Part shown: positions 35,801 through 47,000 of the stretch, piece by piece
How the letters are laid out: every line of letters begins with the position of its first letter
Position numbering within the stretch: the stretch's first letter is position 1
From: Aureibaculum marinum
GTDB lineage: Bacteria > Bacteroidota > Bacteroidia > Flavobacteriales > Flavobacteriaceae
Direction: 5' to 3'
Assembly (NCBI RefSeq): GCF_003813905.1
Contig: NZ_RPFJ01000015.1
Location: 1 to 64,000, forward strand
Length of the DNA stretch: 64,000 nt
Notes under the pieces: model-generated
The model's database searches: none
Seen by the model: the letters and a program-made list of their open reading frames with translations, nothing else
Told to the model about the DNA's origin: nothing
Program-made: the position numbers and the translations under genes

Positions 35801-37312
35801 TTATTTTATTTCAACTAGTTTGTTTAATCTAATATTGTATTTTTTATTTTTATAAGTAATTATATTATTATCTATGTTTATAGTATTTGGACTTAAAGGT
35901 ATTAAAAAACTACCATCAATTAAACTAATTAAAGCAGTTTTGTTGTCTTTTTTTGCAAGAACAAATATAGATTTATTGTAATCTTTAATTTGATCATATT
36001 CTGTAGGTATAAACTTTGTACCTTTATACATTAAGCCCATCATACCATTTGAAGTTATTTTATTATAATTATAATTGTAATTCAAATTCTGAATAAAACT
36101 AACGTTACTATAAATAAGATCGCCTTTATAATTATATATATCAGAAAATCTACTATCTGGTAAATTTCCTTTTATATAATTTGAGTTTAAGTCTAAATAT
36201 TTATACTTTGCGGGAATCATTAATTTTCCAGATTCGGTGTTTACAGCTCCTCTTAAATCGTTTATTTTAACTACTGTTACGTTTTTAGTAATGTAACTGT
36301 TTACTTCATCATAAGGTGTAAAGTCAAATTGTTTATTATAAAGAATATCAATAAATGTTTTTTTTGTACCTGATGTTAGTAAATAATAATTGTTTGATAG
36401 CAATTTTATGGCATCGTAGGCAGGTTTAATTAAATATTTCTTAAATATAATGTTGTATAAACCCCATTTCCCATTTTGCTTTATAATAAAAAAATTGCCA
36501 TTATAATTTTTATCTATAGCATCAAACGTAATAGGGGTAATGCTATTACCATTTTTATCAATAATACCGAATTTTCCATTTTTTTCGACTAAAATATATT
36601 TAAAGTAGTAATCTAATTTAGAGGTTGAAGTATATTTATTTCCAAAAACCTTTTTACCATCACTATAGATTATATTATCTACTCCATTTTTACTTACTAA
36701 AAACCAATTGTATTGTTGGTAATAATTTATTTGGTCGTATTTTATGGGTAAAAGCACTTCGCCATCACTACTAAGAATACCATAAAAACCATTCTCTTTA
36801 ACTTTAAAATAAATGTCTTCAATAGTAATTTCATCATAAGATTCTTTCAATAGCTTATTGCCATAATAATCAAAAAGATAATATTTACCATTTTTGCTAG
36901 CTGTGTAAATATTGTAATTACTATTGTAATATAAATTAGAGTATTCAAAAGGGATTAATATATTTCCTTTAGAATCTATAACACCTTGTTCGTTGTAGCC
37001 TAGGGAAGCTTTTATTCTATCTCTTGTAGAGCCGTAAGAATTAATTGAATAGAAAATTGGTTTTACTAAAACGTTACCAGCTTTATCTTTCAGACCATAT
37101 TTTGACGAGTTTTTACCTTTAAAAATTAAAAGACTATTATCTATTTCGCCAGTCACAATATCAGCTGTATTTTTTTGATAGTACTGATTTACGTTTTCAA
37201 CATCAGTACTTTCTATAACGGTTTCTTCCACTTCTATTACTTCAATTACTTCTTCTTGTGAGAAACCAATAATGGAACTGAATAGTGTAATGACAAAGAT
37301 TGTTTTTTTCAT
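35801..37312 (-). CDS. Exported WG-repeat protein
   Basis: A 503-residue protein with a signal peptide (TIFVITLFSSIIGFSQ), a short acidic stretch (EVIEVIEVEETVIE) and about nine or ten WG-like repeats, each a beta-rich unit of the form 'NGK(Y/F/W)G-(I/L)-D..GN.(L/I).P..YD.I'; clear copies are KNGKFGIIDKNGNSITPI and ENGFYGILSSDGEVLLPI. The family is thought to form a repeat-based binding surface, function unknown. Neighbours are asnS and rpoN on the same strand (31 and 3 bases apart), but this does not explain its role. The lack of a C-terminal secretion tag suggests a periplasmic location. Confidence 0.85.
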   Translation of the reverse strand: MKKTIFVITLFSSIIGFSQEEVIEVIEVEETVIESTDVENVNQYYQKNTADIVTGEIDNSLLIFKGKNSSKYGLKDKAGNVLVKPIFYSINSYGSTRDRIKASLGYNEQGVIDSKGNILIPFEYSNLYYNSNYNIYTASKNGKYYLFDYYGNKLLKESYDEITIEDIYFKVKENGFYGILSSDGEVLLPIKYDQINYYQQYNWFLVSKNGVDNIIYSDGKKVFGNKYTSTSKLDYYFKYILVEKNGKFGIIDKNGNSITPITFDAIDKNYNGNFFIIKQNGKWGLYNIIFKKYLIKPAYDAIKLLSNNYYLLTSGTKKTFIDILYNKQFDFTPYDEVNSYITKNVTVVKINDLRGAVNTESGKLMIPAKYKYLDLNSNYIKGNLPDSRFSDIYNYKGDLIYSNVSFIQNLNYNYNYNKITSNGMMGLMYKGTKFIPTEYDQIKDYNKSIFVLAKKDNKTALISLIDGSFLIPLSPNTINIDNNIITYKNKKYNIRLNKLVEIK

Positions 37313-37343
37313 ATATTTAATTTAAGTAAAACTCGATTTAAAT

Positions 37344-38774
37344 TTAAAATTCGGCATTCTGTGGTGTTCTAGGAAACGGAATAACATCTCTTATATTACC
37401 CATACCCGTTGTAAATTGTACCAAACGTTCAAAACCAAGTCCGAAACCTGAATGGACAGCTGTTCCAAATTTACGTAAATCTAAATACCACCACAATTCC
37501 TTTTCGTCAATACCTAGAGTTTTAATTTTTTCTTTAAGCACATCTAAACGTTCTTCACGCTGTGAACCACCTACAATTTCTCCAATACCAGGAAATAGTA
37601 CATCCATGGCCCTAACAGTTTTACCATCATCATTTAAACGCATATAAAATGCTTTTATGTTTGCAGGGTAATCAAAAAGTATAACTGGACATTTAAAATG
37701 TTTTTCAACCAGATATCTTTCATGTTCACTTTGTAAGTCTGCTCCCCATTCATTAATAATAAATTGAAATTTTTTCTTTTTGTTAGGTTTACAATTTCTT
37801 AAAATATCAATTGCTTCTGTATAAGTAACACGTTTAAAATTGTTGTCAACAACAAAATTCAACTTTTCAAGTAGTGTCATTTCACTACGTTGTTGTTGCG
37901 GTTTAGATTGTTCTTCTTTTGTATAACGTTGGTCTAAAAATTCTAAATCGTCTTTACAGTTTTCTAAAACATATTTAATAACGTTTTTTATAAAATCTTC
38001 AGCTAAATCCATATTAGCATCTAAATCATAGAATGCCATTTCTGGTTCAATCATCCAAAATTCAGCTAAATGACGAGTAGTATTTGAATTTTCTGCTCTA
38101 AAAGTAGGACCAAAAGTATATACTTTACCTAATGCCATTGCATAGGTTTCTGCTTCTAATTGACCAGATACGGTTAAATTAGTTTCTTTTCCAAAAAAAT
38201 CTCTAGTATAATCTACATTTCCATTTTCGTCCTTTTGTATTTTTTCAGGATTCATAGTGGTTACCCTAAACATTTCTCCTGCACCTTCGGCGTCAGATCC
38301 GGTAATTATTGGAGCATGGAAATTATAGAATCCGTTTTCAGTGAAGTATTTATGAACAGCAAAAGATAGTGCAGAACGTACACGCATTACAGCACTAAAT
38401 GTATTAGTTCTTACTCTTAGGTGAGCATTTTCACGTAAAAACTCGAAACTATGTTTTTTTGGTTGAATAGGATATTCTTCAGGATTAGAATCTCCTAAAA
38501 TTTCAATATTTTTTACTTCAATTTCAATACGTTGTCCTTTACCTAGACTTTCTTTTAATATACCAGAGATGCTAATTGCAGCACCAGTAGTAATACGTTT
38601 TAGGATGTTTTCATCCGTATTTTCAAAATCTACTACGCATTGAATGTTATTTATTGTAGAGCCGTCATTTAACGCAATAAATCTATTTGCTCTGAATGTG
38701 CGAACCCAACCTTTAACTGTTACTTCTTGTAAAAATGTTTCTTCTTGTAATAACTCAGCAATACTCTTTTGCAT
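37344..38774 (-). CDS. asnS: Asparagine--tRNA ligase
   Basis: Class II synthetase that charges tRNA-Asn. Length 476 residues. An N-terminal OB-fold (about 1-105, with [20 protein letters not shown]) binds the anticodon. The catalytic part contains motif 2 ([20 protein letters not shown]) and motif 3 ([11 protein letters not shown]), and the end [16 protein letters not shown] is the AsnRS ending (AspRS differs). It forms part of a long run of minus-strand genes, with the rfbA gene 69 bases upstream. Confidence 0.97.
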   Translation of the reverse strand: MQKSIAELLQEETFLQEVTVKGWVRTFRANRFIALNDGSTINNIQCVVDFENTDENILKRITTGAAISISGILKESLGKGQRIEIEVKNIEILGDSNPEEYPIQPKKHSFEFLRENAHLRVRTNTFSAVMRVRSALSFAVHKYFTENGFYNFHAPIITGSDAEGAGEMFRVTTMNPEKIQKDENGNVDYTRDFFGKETNLTVSGQLEAETYAMALGKVYTFGPTFRAENSNTTRHLAEFWMIEPEMAFYDLDANMDLAEDFIKNVIKYVLENCKDDLEFLDQRYTKEEQSKPQQQRSEMTLLEKLNFVVDNNFKRVTYTEAIDILRNCKPNKKKKFQFIINEWGADLQSEHERYLVEKHFKCPVILFDYPANIKAFYMRLNDDGKTVRAMDVLFPGIGEIVGGSQREERLDVLKEKIKTLGIDEKELWWYLDLRKFGTAVHSGFGLGFERLVQFTTGMGNIRDVIPFPRTPQNAEF

Positions 38775-38843
38775 TTTCTTAAAAATTAATGAGATGCAAA
38801 GATAACGATAGATTTTAGAAATTAGAATGAAGTAAAAATTAAT

Positions 38844-39719
38844 TTAATCGTGTTGCTTATGAGTAAGAATATTCATTAAATATTCTCCATAACCACTTTT
38901 TAAAAGAGGTTCAGCTATTTTCTTGAGCTGGTTGGCAGAAATAAATCTTTTTTTATAGGCAACTTCTTCAATGCAACCTATTTTTAAGCCTTGTCTCTCC
39001 TCAATAACTTGTACAAATTGTTGGGCTTGCATTAAGGATTGAAAGGTGCCTGTATCTAACCATGCAGTTCCTCTGTTAAGGATACTTACATTTAAATTAT
39101 TTTGTTTTAAATAAACCTTATTTACGTCAGTTATTTCGTATTCTCCTCGTGCCGAGGGTTTTAATTTTTGAGCAATATCTACAACACTGTTGTCATAAAA
39201 ATAAATTCCAGGAACGGCAAAATTAGATTTTGGATGCTCTGGTTTTTCTTCTATAGAAAGAGCTTTATTATTACTGTCAAATTCTACAACACCATAGCGT
39301 TTTGGATCATTAACATGGTAGGCAAAAATGGTTCCTCCTTCATTTTTTGTAGCATCCATTAACGCTTTATGAAATCCTGTTCCATAAAAAATGTTATCAC
39401 CTAAAACTAAGGCCACGCTATCATTTCCTATAAATTCTTTGCCGATAACAAATGCTTGAGCCAAACCATTTGGAACTTCTTGAACTTTGTATTGAAAATT
39501 ACAACCTAATTGTTTACCATCTCCTAATAATCTTTCAAATAACGGTAAGTCATGAGGTGTAGAAATAATTAAAATATCTTTGATGCCTGCTAACATAAGC
39601 GTAGATAATGGATAATATATCATGGGCTTGTCGTAAATAGGCATTAACTGTTTGCTTACTGCTAATGTTAGTGGATGTAACCTAGTACCGCTTCCTCCTG
39701 CTAAAATAATTCCCTTCAT
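38844..39719 (-). CDS. rfbA: Glucose-1-phosphate thymidylyltransferase
   Basis: Makes dTDP-glucose from dTTP and glucose-1-phosphate, the first step toward dTDP-L-rhamnose. Length 291 residues, standard for RmlA. The nucleotide-binding signature [18 protein letters not shown] and [18 protein letters not shown] are clear, as are [19 protein letters not shown], and GTAWLDTGT. The partner genes rfbB, rfbC and rfbD are absent from the window, so the pathway must be completed elsewhere; it stands alone between a transporter gene (six bases upstream) and asnS. Confidence 0.96.
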   Translation of the reverse strand: MKGIILAGGSGTRLHPLTLAVSKQLMPIYDKPMIYYPLSTLMLAGIKDILIISTPHDLPLFERLLGDGKQLGCNFQYKVQEVPNGLAQAFVIGKEFIGNDSVALVLGDNIFYGTGFHKALMDATKNEGGTIFAYHVNDPKRYGVVEFDSNNKALSIEEKPEHPKSNFAVPGIYFYDNSVVDIAQKLKPSARGEYEITDVNKVYLKQNNLNVSILNRGTAWLDTGTFQSLMQAQQFVQVIEERQGLKIGCIEEVAYKKRFISANQLKKIAEPLLKSGYGEYLMNILTHKQHD

Positions 39720-39725
39720 GATAAT

Positions 39726-42122
39726 TTAATTTTTTTCTTTTAAATTTTGAGTGATGTCGTCACCTTCTTCATCGGTTAAAATTTGAATAGGTGGCTTTTT
39801 AAACTCTTTTTTATTTGCAATGCGATTTTCTAATGCTAATAATAACGAAGGAAGTAATAATAAATTAGATACCATAGCAAATAATAATGTTACAGAAACC
39901 AGTCCACCAAGAGCAATGGTACCTCCAAAGCTGGATACGATAAATACTAAAAATCCAAAAAATAAAACAATGGAAGTGTAGAACATACTAATTCCGGTTT
40001 CTCGTAAAGCGTTAAAAACGGATTTTTTTATTTTCCAGTTATTGGCTTGTAATTCTTGTCTGTATTTTGCTAAAAAATGTATAGTATCATCGACAGAAAT
40101 TCCGAAAGCGATACTAAAAACTAAAATGGTTGAAGGTTTTATAGGTACACCTAAATATCCCATAAGACCAGCGGTAACTAACAGTGGTAAAATGTTTGGA
40201 AGTAATGATATTACAATCATTTTAAATGATTTAAACATCCAAGCCATAAAAATAGAAATAATAAGAATTGCCAAAGATAATGATACGACTAAATTTCTAA
40301 TTAGGTAATTAGTACCTTTTAAAAATACTAATGCTTTTCCTGTTATGGTTACCGTATATTTTTCTGCAGGTAAAACTTTATCAATTCTAGCTTGTAAGCG
40401 TTCTTCAATTCGTTCCATTTTATCCGTGCCAATATCTTTCATAAAGGTAGTTATTCTAGCATATTGTCCGGTAGAATCAACAAAATTATTTAATAAATCA
40501 GCATTGGAATTAGAGTTTTTTGCGTATGATAATATAAAATTTTGTTCTTGTGACGTTGGTAACTGATAGTATTTAGGATTACCATTATAATAAGCTTGTT
40601 TAGAATACTTAACTACATTTAGTATAGAAACCGTAGGAGAAAGTTCTGGGATTTCATCTATAATCTCTACAAGTTCATCCATTCGTTTTAGTGTAGAAAG
40701 TTTCATTACTCCTTTTTTTCGTTTGGTATCAATAATGATTTCCAAAGGCATAATACCGCCAAATTCTTTTTCAAAAAATACGATGTCTTTATAGAAAGGT
40801 TTTCCTTTGGGCATATCTTCAATTAAACTGCCTGATACACGAATCATATAAACACCTATAATACTAAAAATAATTATTACAACTGTAGTAATAAAAACGG
40901 TGATGCGTTTATGACGAACAGTACGTTCCATCCAACTTACGATTTTGTCTACCCAGCGTTTTTCCAGATGTTTTAAGTGTTTATATTTTGGTTTGGGTAA
41001 AAAACTATATATAATAGGAATTATTAATAAAGACAGAATAAAAATGGCAAGTATATTTACTGAAGCGATAATACCAAATTCATTTAGTAATTTACTTTTA
41101 GTAAATATAAAAGTGGCAAAACCAGAAGCTGTTGTAACATTAGTCATTAATGTAGCATTACCAATTTTGGAAATTACACGTTGTAAAGACTTTGCTTGAT
41201 TGCCGTGTTCTCGAATTTCTTGCTGATATTTATTAATTAGGAATATACAATTAGGAACACCTATTACAATAATAAGAGGAGGAATTAGTGCTGTTAGTAC
41301 AGTAATTTCATAACCAAATAATCCTATAAAACCAAAAGCCCAAACTACGCCAATGCTAACTACAAGCATAGTAATTAGAGTAGCTCTGTGTGATCTAAAA
41401 AAGAAAAAGAAAAGAATTGAAGTTACTGCAAGAGCCAGAATAACAAAAATACCAATTTCATCAGTTATGCTCTTTGAATTCATTGTTCTGATGTATGGCA
41501 TACCTGATACCTTTACATCAATATTGTTATCTTGTTCAAACTTTTCTATTGCAGGATTTAAAACTTTTAAAATAAATTTTTCACGCTCTGCTGTATTTAC
41601 GATATCTTTTTTTACATAGATAACTGTTCTAATAGTTCCAGTATTTTTATTAAACAGAAAATTATCAAAAAAAGGTAAATTTTCGAAAAGGTCTTTTTTT
41701 ATTTCTTTTACTTCTTTATCACTAGTTGGTTTATTGTTGTAAATAGGTTTAACGTCAAAACGTTGATTTTCTGTGTCTTTATATAATTTTTTAACATCGC
41801 CTATTGATACTGTAAAATCAATTTGAGGTAAGGTATCTAACTGTTTTGAAAGAGCATTCCAATTATTAAACTTTTCTGCAGTAAAAATTGTAGAATCCTT
41901 AGTAGCTAAGATTATTAAATTGCCTTCTTCTCCAAAGATTTTTAAAAATTTATTATACTCTAAATTAACTTCGTGATTTTTTGGGAGTAAATTGGCTTCG
42001 GTATGAGAAAAACGAATATTTTTCATTTGCGTTGCCAGCAAATATGTAATAACAGCGAGAACTATTAATATTGGAATTCTTCCTTTAATAATAAAACGAG
42101 AAATATAGGCCCAAAATGTCAT
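39726..42122 (-). CDS. MMPL/RND-superfamily transporter with sterol-sensing-like domains
   Basis: A 798-residue inner-membrane protein with two similar halves, each with one helix, a periplasmic domain (about 40-210 and 440-610) and a bundle of five helices; about twelve helices in total. The start RFIIKGRIPILIVLAVITYL and the motif FGISVDDTIHFLAKYRQEL in the second half are typical of MMPL/RND exporters. It is much shorter than tripartite RND pumps and has no adaptor or channel next to it. Lipid or hydrophobic-molecule export is the family theme; the substrate is unknown. It precedes rfbA by six bases. Confidence 0.88.
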   Translation of the reverse strand: MTFWAYISRFIIKGRIPILIVLAVITYLLATQMKNIRFSHTEANLLPKNHEVNLEYNKFLKIFGEEGNLIILATKDSTIFTAEKFNNWNALSKQLDTLPQIDFTVSIGDVKKLYKDTENQRFDVKPIYNNKPTSDKEVKEIKKDLFENLPFFDNFLFNKNTGTIRTVIYVKKDIVNTAEREKFILKVLNPAIEKFEQDNNIDVKVSGMPYIRTMNSKSITDEIGIFVILALAVTSILFFFFFRSHRATLITMLVVSIGVVWAFGFIGLFGYEITVLTALIPPLIIVIGVPNCIFLINKYQQEIREHGNQAKSLQRVISKIGNATLMTNVTTASGFATFIFTKSKLLNEFGIIASVNILAIFILSLLIIPIIYSFLPKPKYKHLKHLEKRWVDKIVSWMERTVRHKRITVFITTVVIIIFSIIGVYMIRVSGSLIEDMPKGKPFYKDIVFFEKEFGGIMPLEIIIDTKRKKGVMKLSTLKRMDELVEIIDEIPELSPTVSILNVVKYSKQAYYNGNPKYYQLPTSQEQNFILSYAKNSNSNADLLNNFVDSTGQYARITTFMKDIGTDKMERIEERLQARIDKVLPAEKYTVTITGKALVFLKGTNYLIRNLVVSLSLAILIISIFMAWMFKSFKMIVISLLPNILPLLVTAGLMGYLGVPIKPSTILVFSIAFGISVDDTIHFLAKYRQELQANNWKIKKSVFNALRETGISMFYTSIVLFFGFLVFIVSSFGGTIALGGLVSVTLLFAMVSNLLLLPSLLLALENRIANKKEFKKPPIQILTDEEGDDITQNLKEKN

Positions 42123-42244
42123 TAAAAAAGTATGTAAATTTATAATGCGAGCAAAGGTAATAATTTATTAACGGCATTGAAGAAAACTCTCAGAAATTGT
42201 TCGGTTTTAAATCTTAAAGTTTTCAAAAACAGCTAATTTGTAAA

Positions 42245-42280
42245 AAAAAAAGCACTTCGTATAAAGGAAGTGCTTTTTTA
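42245..42280 (-). terminator. Terminator downstream of frr
   Basis: AGCACTTC and GAAGTGCT form a perfect stem around eight bases, flanked by A and T runs that extend the stem. In minus-strand orientation it lies 18 bases after the frr stop and ends the pyrH-frr transcript. Confidence 0.85.
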
Positions 42281-42297
42281 TTTTTTACGACAGTAAG

Positions 42298-42852
42298 TTA
42301 AATTGTCATAATCTCTTTTTCTTTCACCTCATAAAGGTTATCAACAATTTTAATATACTTATCCGTTAATTCTTGAATATCTGCAATTGCAGTTTTTTCT
42401 AAATCTTCAGAAATGTCTAATTTTTTTATTTCATGATTGGCATCTCTTCGAGCATTTCTGATACTAATTTTGTCATTTTCAGTTTCGGCTTTAGCTTGTT
42501 TTGCTAAGCTTTTACGACGTTCTTCTGTTAATACTGGAACATTGATAATAATATTTTCACCATTATTCATCGGGTTGAACCCTAAATTTGCAAGCATTAT
42601 GCCTTTTTCAATTTCTTGCAACATTCCTTTTTCCCATGGTTGCACACTCAGTGTACGGGCATCTGGGGTATTAATATTGGCTACTTGGTTTAAAGGCGTT
42701 TGAGAACCGTAGTAATCAACCATAACACTTCTAAGCATAACGGGAGAAGCTTTACCTGCTCTTATGTTTGCTAATTCTTTATTCAGATGTTCTACTGCAT
42801 TCTCCATTTGCTCTTTGGCAGTATCAATGATAAATTGTAATTCTTCGTTCAT
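42298..42852 (-). CDS. frr: Ribosome recycling factor
   Basis: Releases ribosomes from mRNA after termination together with EF-G. Length 184 residues, standard. Conserved segments: MENAVEHLNKELANIRAGKA at the N-terminus, LNQVANINTPDARTLSVQPW in the second domain and VPVLTEERRKSLAKQAK. It follows pyrH by 12 bases on the same strand, the classic order. Confidence 0.97.
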   Translation of the reverse strand: MNEELQFIIDTAKEQMENAVEHLNKELANIRAGKASPVMLRSVMVDYYGSQTPLNQVANINTPDARTLSVQPWEKGMLQEIEKGIMLANLGFNPMNNGENIIINVPVLTEERRKSLAKQAKAETENDKISIRNARRDANHEIKKLDISEDLEKTAIADIQELTDKYIKIVDNLYEVKEKEIMTI

Positions 42853-42864
42853 AACTAAACAATT

Positions 42865-43578
42865 CTAAATTTCTATATCAACTTTTGTTCCAATATTTTC
42901 TCCAGAAAGTAATTTCATTAAATTGCCTTCTTTATTCATATCAAATATAATAATTGGCAATTCATTTTCTTCACTTAAGGTAAAAGCTGTCATGTCCATT
43001 ACTTTTAGGCCTTTGTTCATAACATCTTTAAATGTAATATTTTCAAACTTAACTGCATTGGTGTTTTTTTCAGGATCTGAAGTGTATACACCATCAACAC
43101 GAGTGCCTTTTAGAATTACATCAGAATCAATTTCAATAGCCCTTAAAACAGCAGCGGTATCAGTTGTAAAGTATGGGTTGCCAGTCCCTGCTCCAAAAAT
43201 AACAACTCTTCCTTTTTCTAAGTGTCTTACAGCTCTTCGTTTTATGTAGGGTTCAGCAATTTGTTCCATTTTTATTGCTGTTAATAAACGTGTTTGAATA
43301 TCAATATCTTCCAGTGCACTTTGTAAGGCTAACCCATTAATTACCGTTGCTAGCATGCCCATGTAATCTCCCTGAACTCTATCCATTCCATTTCCTGCAG
43401 CGGATAAGCCCCTAAATATATTTCCACCACCAATTACTATTGCTACTTCGATACCTTGGTCCACAGCGGCTTTTATGTCCTGGGCATATTGAGTTAACCT
43501 TGCAGAGTCAATTCCAAATTGTTTATCACCCATTAAGGCTTCTCCACTTAATTTTAATAGAATTCTTTTGTATTGCAT
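42865..43578 (-). CDS. pyrH: UMP kinase (uridylate kinase)
   Basis: Phosphorylates UMP to UDP; cytoplasmic hexamer. Length 237 residues. [17 protein letters not shown] is the family N-terminus and fixes the start at 43578; a longer frame to 43638 would run into the promoter. [40 protein letters not shown] and [16 protein letters not shown] are diagnostic. A -7 element is seen 43 bases upstream. The pyrH-frr pair is one transcription unit ending at the hairpin after frr. Confidence 0.97.
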   Translation of the reverse strand: MQYKRILLKLSGEALMGDKQFGIDSARLTQYAQDIKAAVDQGIEVAIVIGGGNIFRGLSAAGNGMDRVQGDYMGMLATVINGLALQSALEDIDIQTRLLTAIKMEQIAEPYIKRRAVRHLEKGRVVIFGAGTGNPYFTTDTAAVLRAIEIDSDVILKGTRVDGVYTSDPEKNTNAVKFENITFKDVMNKGLKVMDMTAFTLSEENELPIIIFDMNKEGNLMKLLSGENIGTKVDIEI

Positions 43579-43620
43579 ATTGTGCTTTTCAGTTAATGAG
43601 ATTTCTCTCTTCGCGGGTGA

Positions 43621-43628
43621 CAAATATA
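43621..43628 (-). promoter_or_regulatory. -7 element for pyrH
   Basis: On the minus strand TATATTTG matches TAnnTTTG exactly, 43 bases before the pyrH start. No clear -33 TTG at the usual distance. Confidence 0.5.
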
Positions 43629-43869
43629 CAAATTTCAAGAATAAAATAGAGTTTTCAAAAAGTTACTTTTGTTAATATAATATAGTGAGTTCTTAGGTGT
43701 AATTATTATTGTTAAGTCAATTATGTTCTGTTGTTTTAAGGTCTACTTTGGTGATATATGATAAAATTAAATCTTTATTGTTAATTGTGACCAGAATATT
43801 ATAATAAATTCATTAATGTGTTTTGTTTATTTTGACTCTTTAGTCAGTTACTCTTTTTTTAAACAGGCA

Positions 43870-43883
43870 TTCAATCGTTTGCA
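43870..43883. promoter_or_regulatory. Degenerate LacI-type operator (possible auxiliary site)
   Basis: TTCAATCGTTTGCA matches 12 of 14 bases of the palindrome TGCAAACGTTTGCA; the right half is perfect and the left half is worn. Its centre lies 118 bp upstream of the main susC operator, roughly eleven helical turns, which would suit a looping repressor. Confidence 0.45.
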
Positions 43884-43987
43884 TGAAATAAGTGTTTCTT
43901 TTTGTGTTGATAAAATTTAGCAATCACTATTAGATTTAAACACTCATAAATTCAATGAATTATAGATTGGTAAAATTTGATTTTTAA

Positions 43988-44001
43988 CGCAAACGTTTGC
44001 A
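43988..44001. promoter_or_regulatory. LacI-type operator over the susC promoter
   Basis: The perfect palindrome GCAAACGTTTGC (43989-44000) has the CG-centred form bound by LacI/GalR-family proteins, and the same core recurs twice around the lacI gene in this window. Its right half contains the TTTG that serves as -33 element of the susC promoter, so bound repressor would exclude RNA polymerase. Confidence 0.85.
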
Positions 44002-44026
44002 TAAATAAAAAATATATTTATCTTTG
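43996..44026 (+). promoter_or_regulatory. Promoter of the susC operon
   Basis: TTTG (43996-43999), a 19-base spacer, then TATCTTTG (44019-44026) form a full Bacteroidetes promoter. Transcription should start near 44030, leaving a leader of about 30 bases before the susC ATG. Confidence 0.8.
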
Positions 44027-44058
44027 TAAGAAATAGATACTCCTGTAAATTTTAATTT

Positions 44059-47000
44059 ATGAAAAAACAAATTGAAAATTCCTTCGCGATTTTTAGAAAA
44101 AAGACAACTGTAAATGTGTCATTTTTTTTCTCCTTAATATTTCTTTTTTCGGTTACCACAGCTTTTTCACAAAGTAAAGATGTTTCTGGAAAAGTTACTG
44201 ATGGAGCTACTGGAGAACCTTTATTCGGGGTTAGTATAGTTCTTAAAGGTTCTGTTAGAGGTGTTACTTCTGAAATGGACGGAACTTATAGTTTTGAGAA
44301 TGTTTCTCCTGGTGATGTTTTAGTGTTTTCTTATATTGGCTATAAACAGAAAGAGATTATAGTTGAAACTGAAAACAGTATAGATGTTAGGCTTGAATCT
44401 TTAACTGATGAATTGGATGAGGTAGTTGTGGTTGCTTATGGGGTTAAAAAGAAAATTAACATTACAGGGTCTGTTGTTTCTGTAAAAAGTGAAGATATTG
44501 ATAAATCAAGTTTGCAAGATCCTATTTCTGTTTTGCAAGGTAGGGCAGCTGGTGTTCAGGTAATCTCTAATTCAGGAGCTCCTGGTGGAGGGATGTCTAT
44601 AAAAGTGAGAGGTAATTCATCTTTAAATTCTGGTAACTCTCCTCTTTATGTAATAGATGGTGTACCTGTAGAATCAAGTATGCTTTCTTCTTTAAACGGC
44701 ACTGAAAATTTTGGATTGAACCCGTTAGCAGATATAAATCCTGGTGATATTGAATCTGTAGAAATTCTTAAAGATGCGGCGTCAACAGCAATATATGGTT
44801 CGCGTGCTGCCAATGGAGTAATTATGATAACTACTAAAAGAGGGGCTGCAGGTAAAGCACAAATAGATGTAAATGTTAATACTGGTGTTAGTGAAATTAC
44901 TAGAACACTTAGTGTGTTAAATGCTTCTCAATATAGGCAAGTTATTATTGATTCTTATATGAATATGGACAATCCAACTACACCAAATGGTATTGTTTTA
45001 GATTCATTAAATCCTAAAAATAACGGAGATGTTAATTGGCAAAAAGAATTGCTTAGAACAGCACCTCAATATAAAGTAAACTTGGCTGTAAGAGGTGGTT
45101 CGGAAGATATTAAATATGCTTGGAGTTCTTCGTTTCTAAATCAGGATGGTATTATTTTGAACTCAAATTATAAAAGGGTAACATCTAGATTAAATGTTGA
45201 TTATAAAGCATCTGATAAATTAACTTTCGGGCAAAGTATTTCTTATACTCATGGTTTAAATAATAGAATAAATGCAGGAGGTACCAATAATTTAAGCATA
45301 ATTCGTGAGCTGCTAGTTCGTCCTCCAATTTTTGCAATGTATTTGCCTGATGGTTCTTATAATGGATATCAATTTGGTAGGAGAAACCCTGTTGGTCTTG
45401 CTGAGTTGGCTACACGAACAAACCAGAATAATCGAATTATTGGAAGTCAATACTTTGAGTACGAAATACTAGATGGATTAAAATTAAGAAGTAATCTTAA
45501 TTTGGATTATATTTCTATGAAAGAAGATGAATTTATTCCTTCCACACTCGATTATAGAGAGGGTTATAATAGCGGTTCAGTGCGTGCTATTAACAATTTA
45601 ACTTGGGGTAATGAAACTTTTTTAAGTTATAATACATCATTAAATAAAAACCATAATTTGTCTGCACTTGCAGGTATGAGTTTTCAAAAATGGAAATATG
45701 AAAGAACTGGTTTAGACGGTATGTTTTTTGCTAGTGATAATATAACAACCTTAAATGGGGCGGGTACAATCTCTAACCAAGAGGTAAATATTGTTACAGA
45801 GCACTCAATGTTATCTTATTTCGGAAGAATCTCTTATAATTTTAAAGAAAAATATCTGTTCGAAGCTAATTTAAGAGCAGACGGATCTTCAAGATTTGGT
45901 AAGGACAAGCGTTTTGGTTATTTCCCATCAGCATCTGTAGGATGGCGTTTTTCTGAAGAACCCTTATTTGAAAATTTAAGTATTGTAAATGATGCAAAAT
46001 TAAGATTTAGTATTGGTCAAACTGGTAATGAGGCAATAGGTAATTACACTTCTCAAGGTGAATTTGTTGTAGGTGCTAATTATTTAGATAATTCGGGTGC
46101 AGCACCTTCAGTTATGCCGAACTCAGGGTTGTCATGGGAGACAACAACTCAATATAATGCTGGTTTAGATATTGCTCTCTTAAATAATAGAATAACATTT
46201 AACGCAGATGTTTATTTAAAAAGAACTGAAGATTTACTTTATAATGTACCTATACCAAGAACAACAGGTTTTGCGTATGTAACACAAAATATTGGTAGTA
46301 TTGAAAATAAAGGAATTGAGTTTTCTTTAAATTCTAGAAATCTTGTTGGTGATTTCAAATGGAATACAAGCTTTAATATTAGTTCAAATAAAAATAAAAT
46401 AACTGACTTGCCAGACGATTTATTAACTAATGGTTTTATCCAAAATGGTAACTATCATATTTTAAAAGAAGGTTTGCCAATTGGTACATTTTACGGCTGG
46501 AAATTTAATGGTGTATATTCTAGAGATGAAGACAATGTTAATGGAGTAACTAATGGAGCTCTTGGACAAGTTTATAAAGGAGGTGATCCTATTTGGGATG
46601 ATATAAATGGAGATCATATTATCAATGAAGATGATAGGCAAGTAATAGGAGATGCTACACCAGATTTCTTTGGTGGAATAACAAATAATTTTTCTTACAA
46701 AGGACTTAGTTTAAGTGTTTTCTTCCAATTCTCATATGGTAATGATATCTATAGTGAAATTAATCACCAAAGAAATTCAGTTGTTAGATATAATAACCTG
46801 TCAACTGATGCTTTAGATAGATGGAGAGAGCAGGGAGATGTGACTGATTTTCCAAAGCCAGTTAGAGACGATCCTTTGCAGTCAGATAGTAGAATTCAAA
46901 GTCGTTGGGTTGAGGATGGTTCTTATATAAAACTTAAAAATATTAATCTTAGCTATAACATACCTAATAGTGTTGTTACAAAATTAGGCCTTAGAAAATT

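Larger units (their letters stand above)
43579..44058. other. Divergent regulatory region between pyrH and susC, 480 bp
   Basis: No gene is seen. On the minus side lies the pyrH -7 element. On the plus side the last 75 bases hold the susC promoter and its LacI-type operator. In between are a small inverted repeat, TGACT-CTTT-AGTCA (43833-43846), and a degenerate second operator (43870-43883). The rest is AT-rich with no other recognised structure. Confidence 0.6.

Noticed and set aside
42437-42703. Plus-strand frames opposite frr, pyrH and the MMPL gene
   Set aside because: They mirror strongly conserved genes on the minus strand and show no domain or signal of their own.
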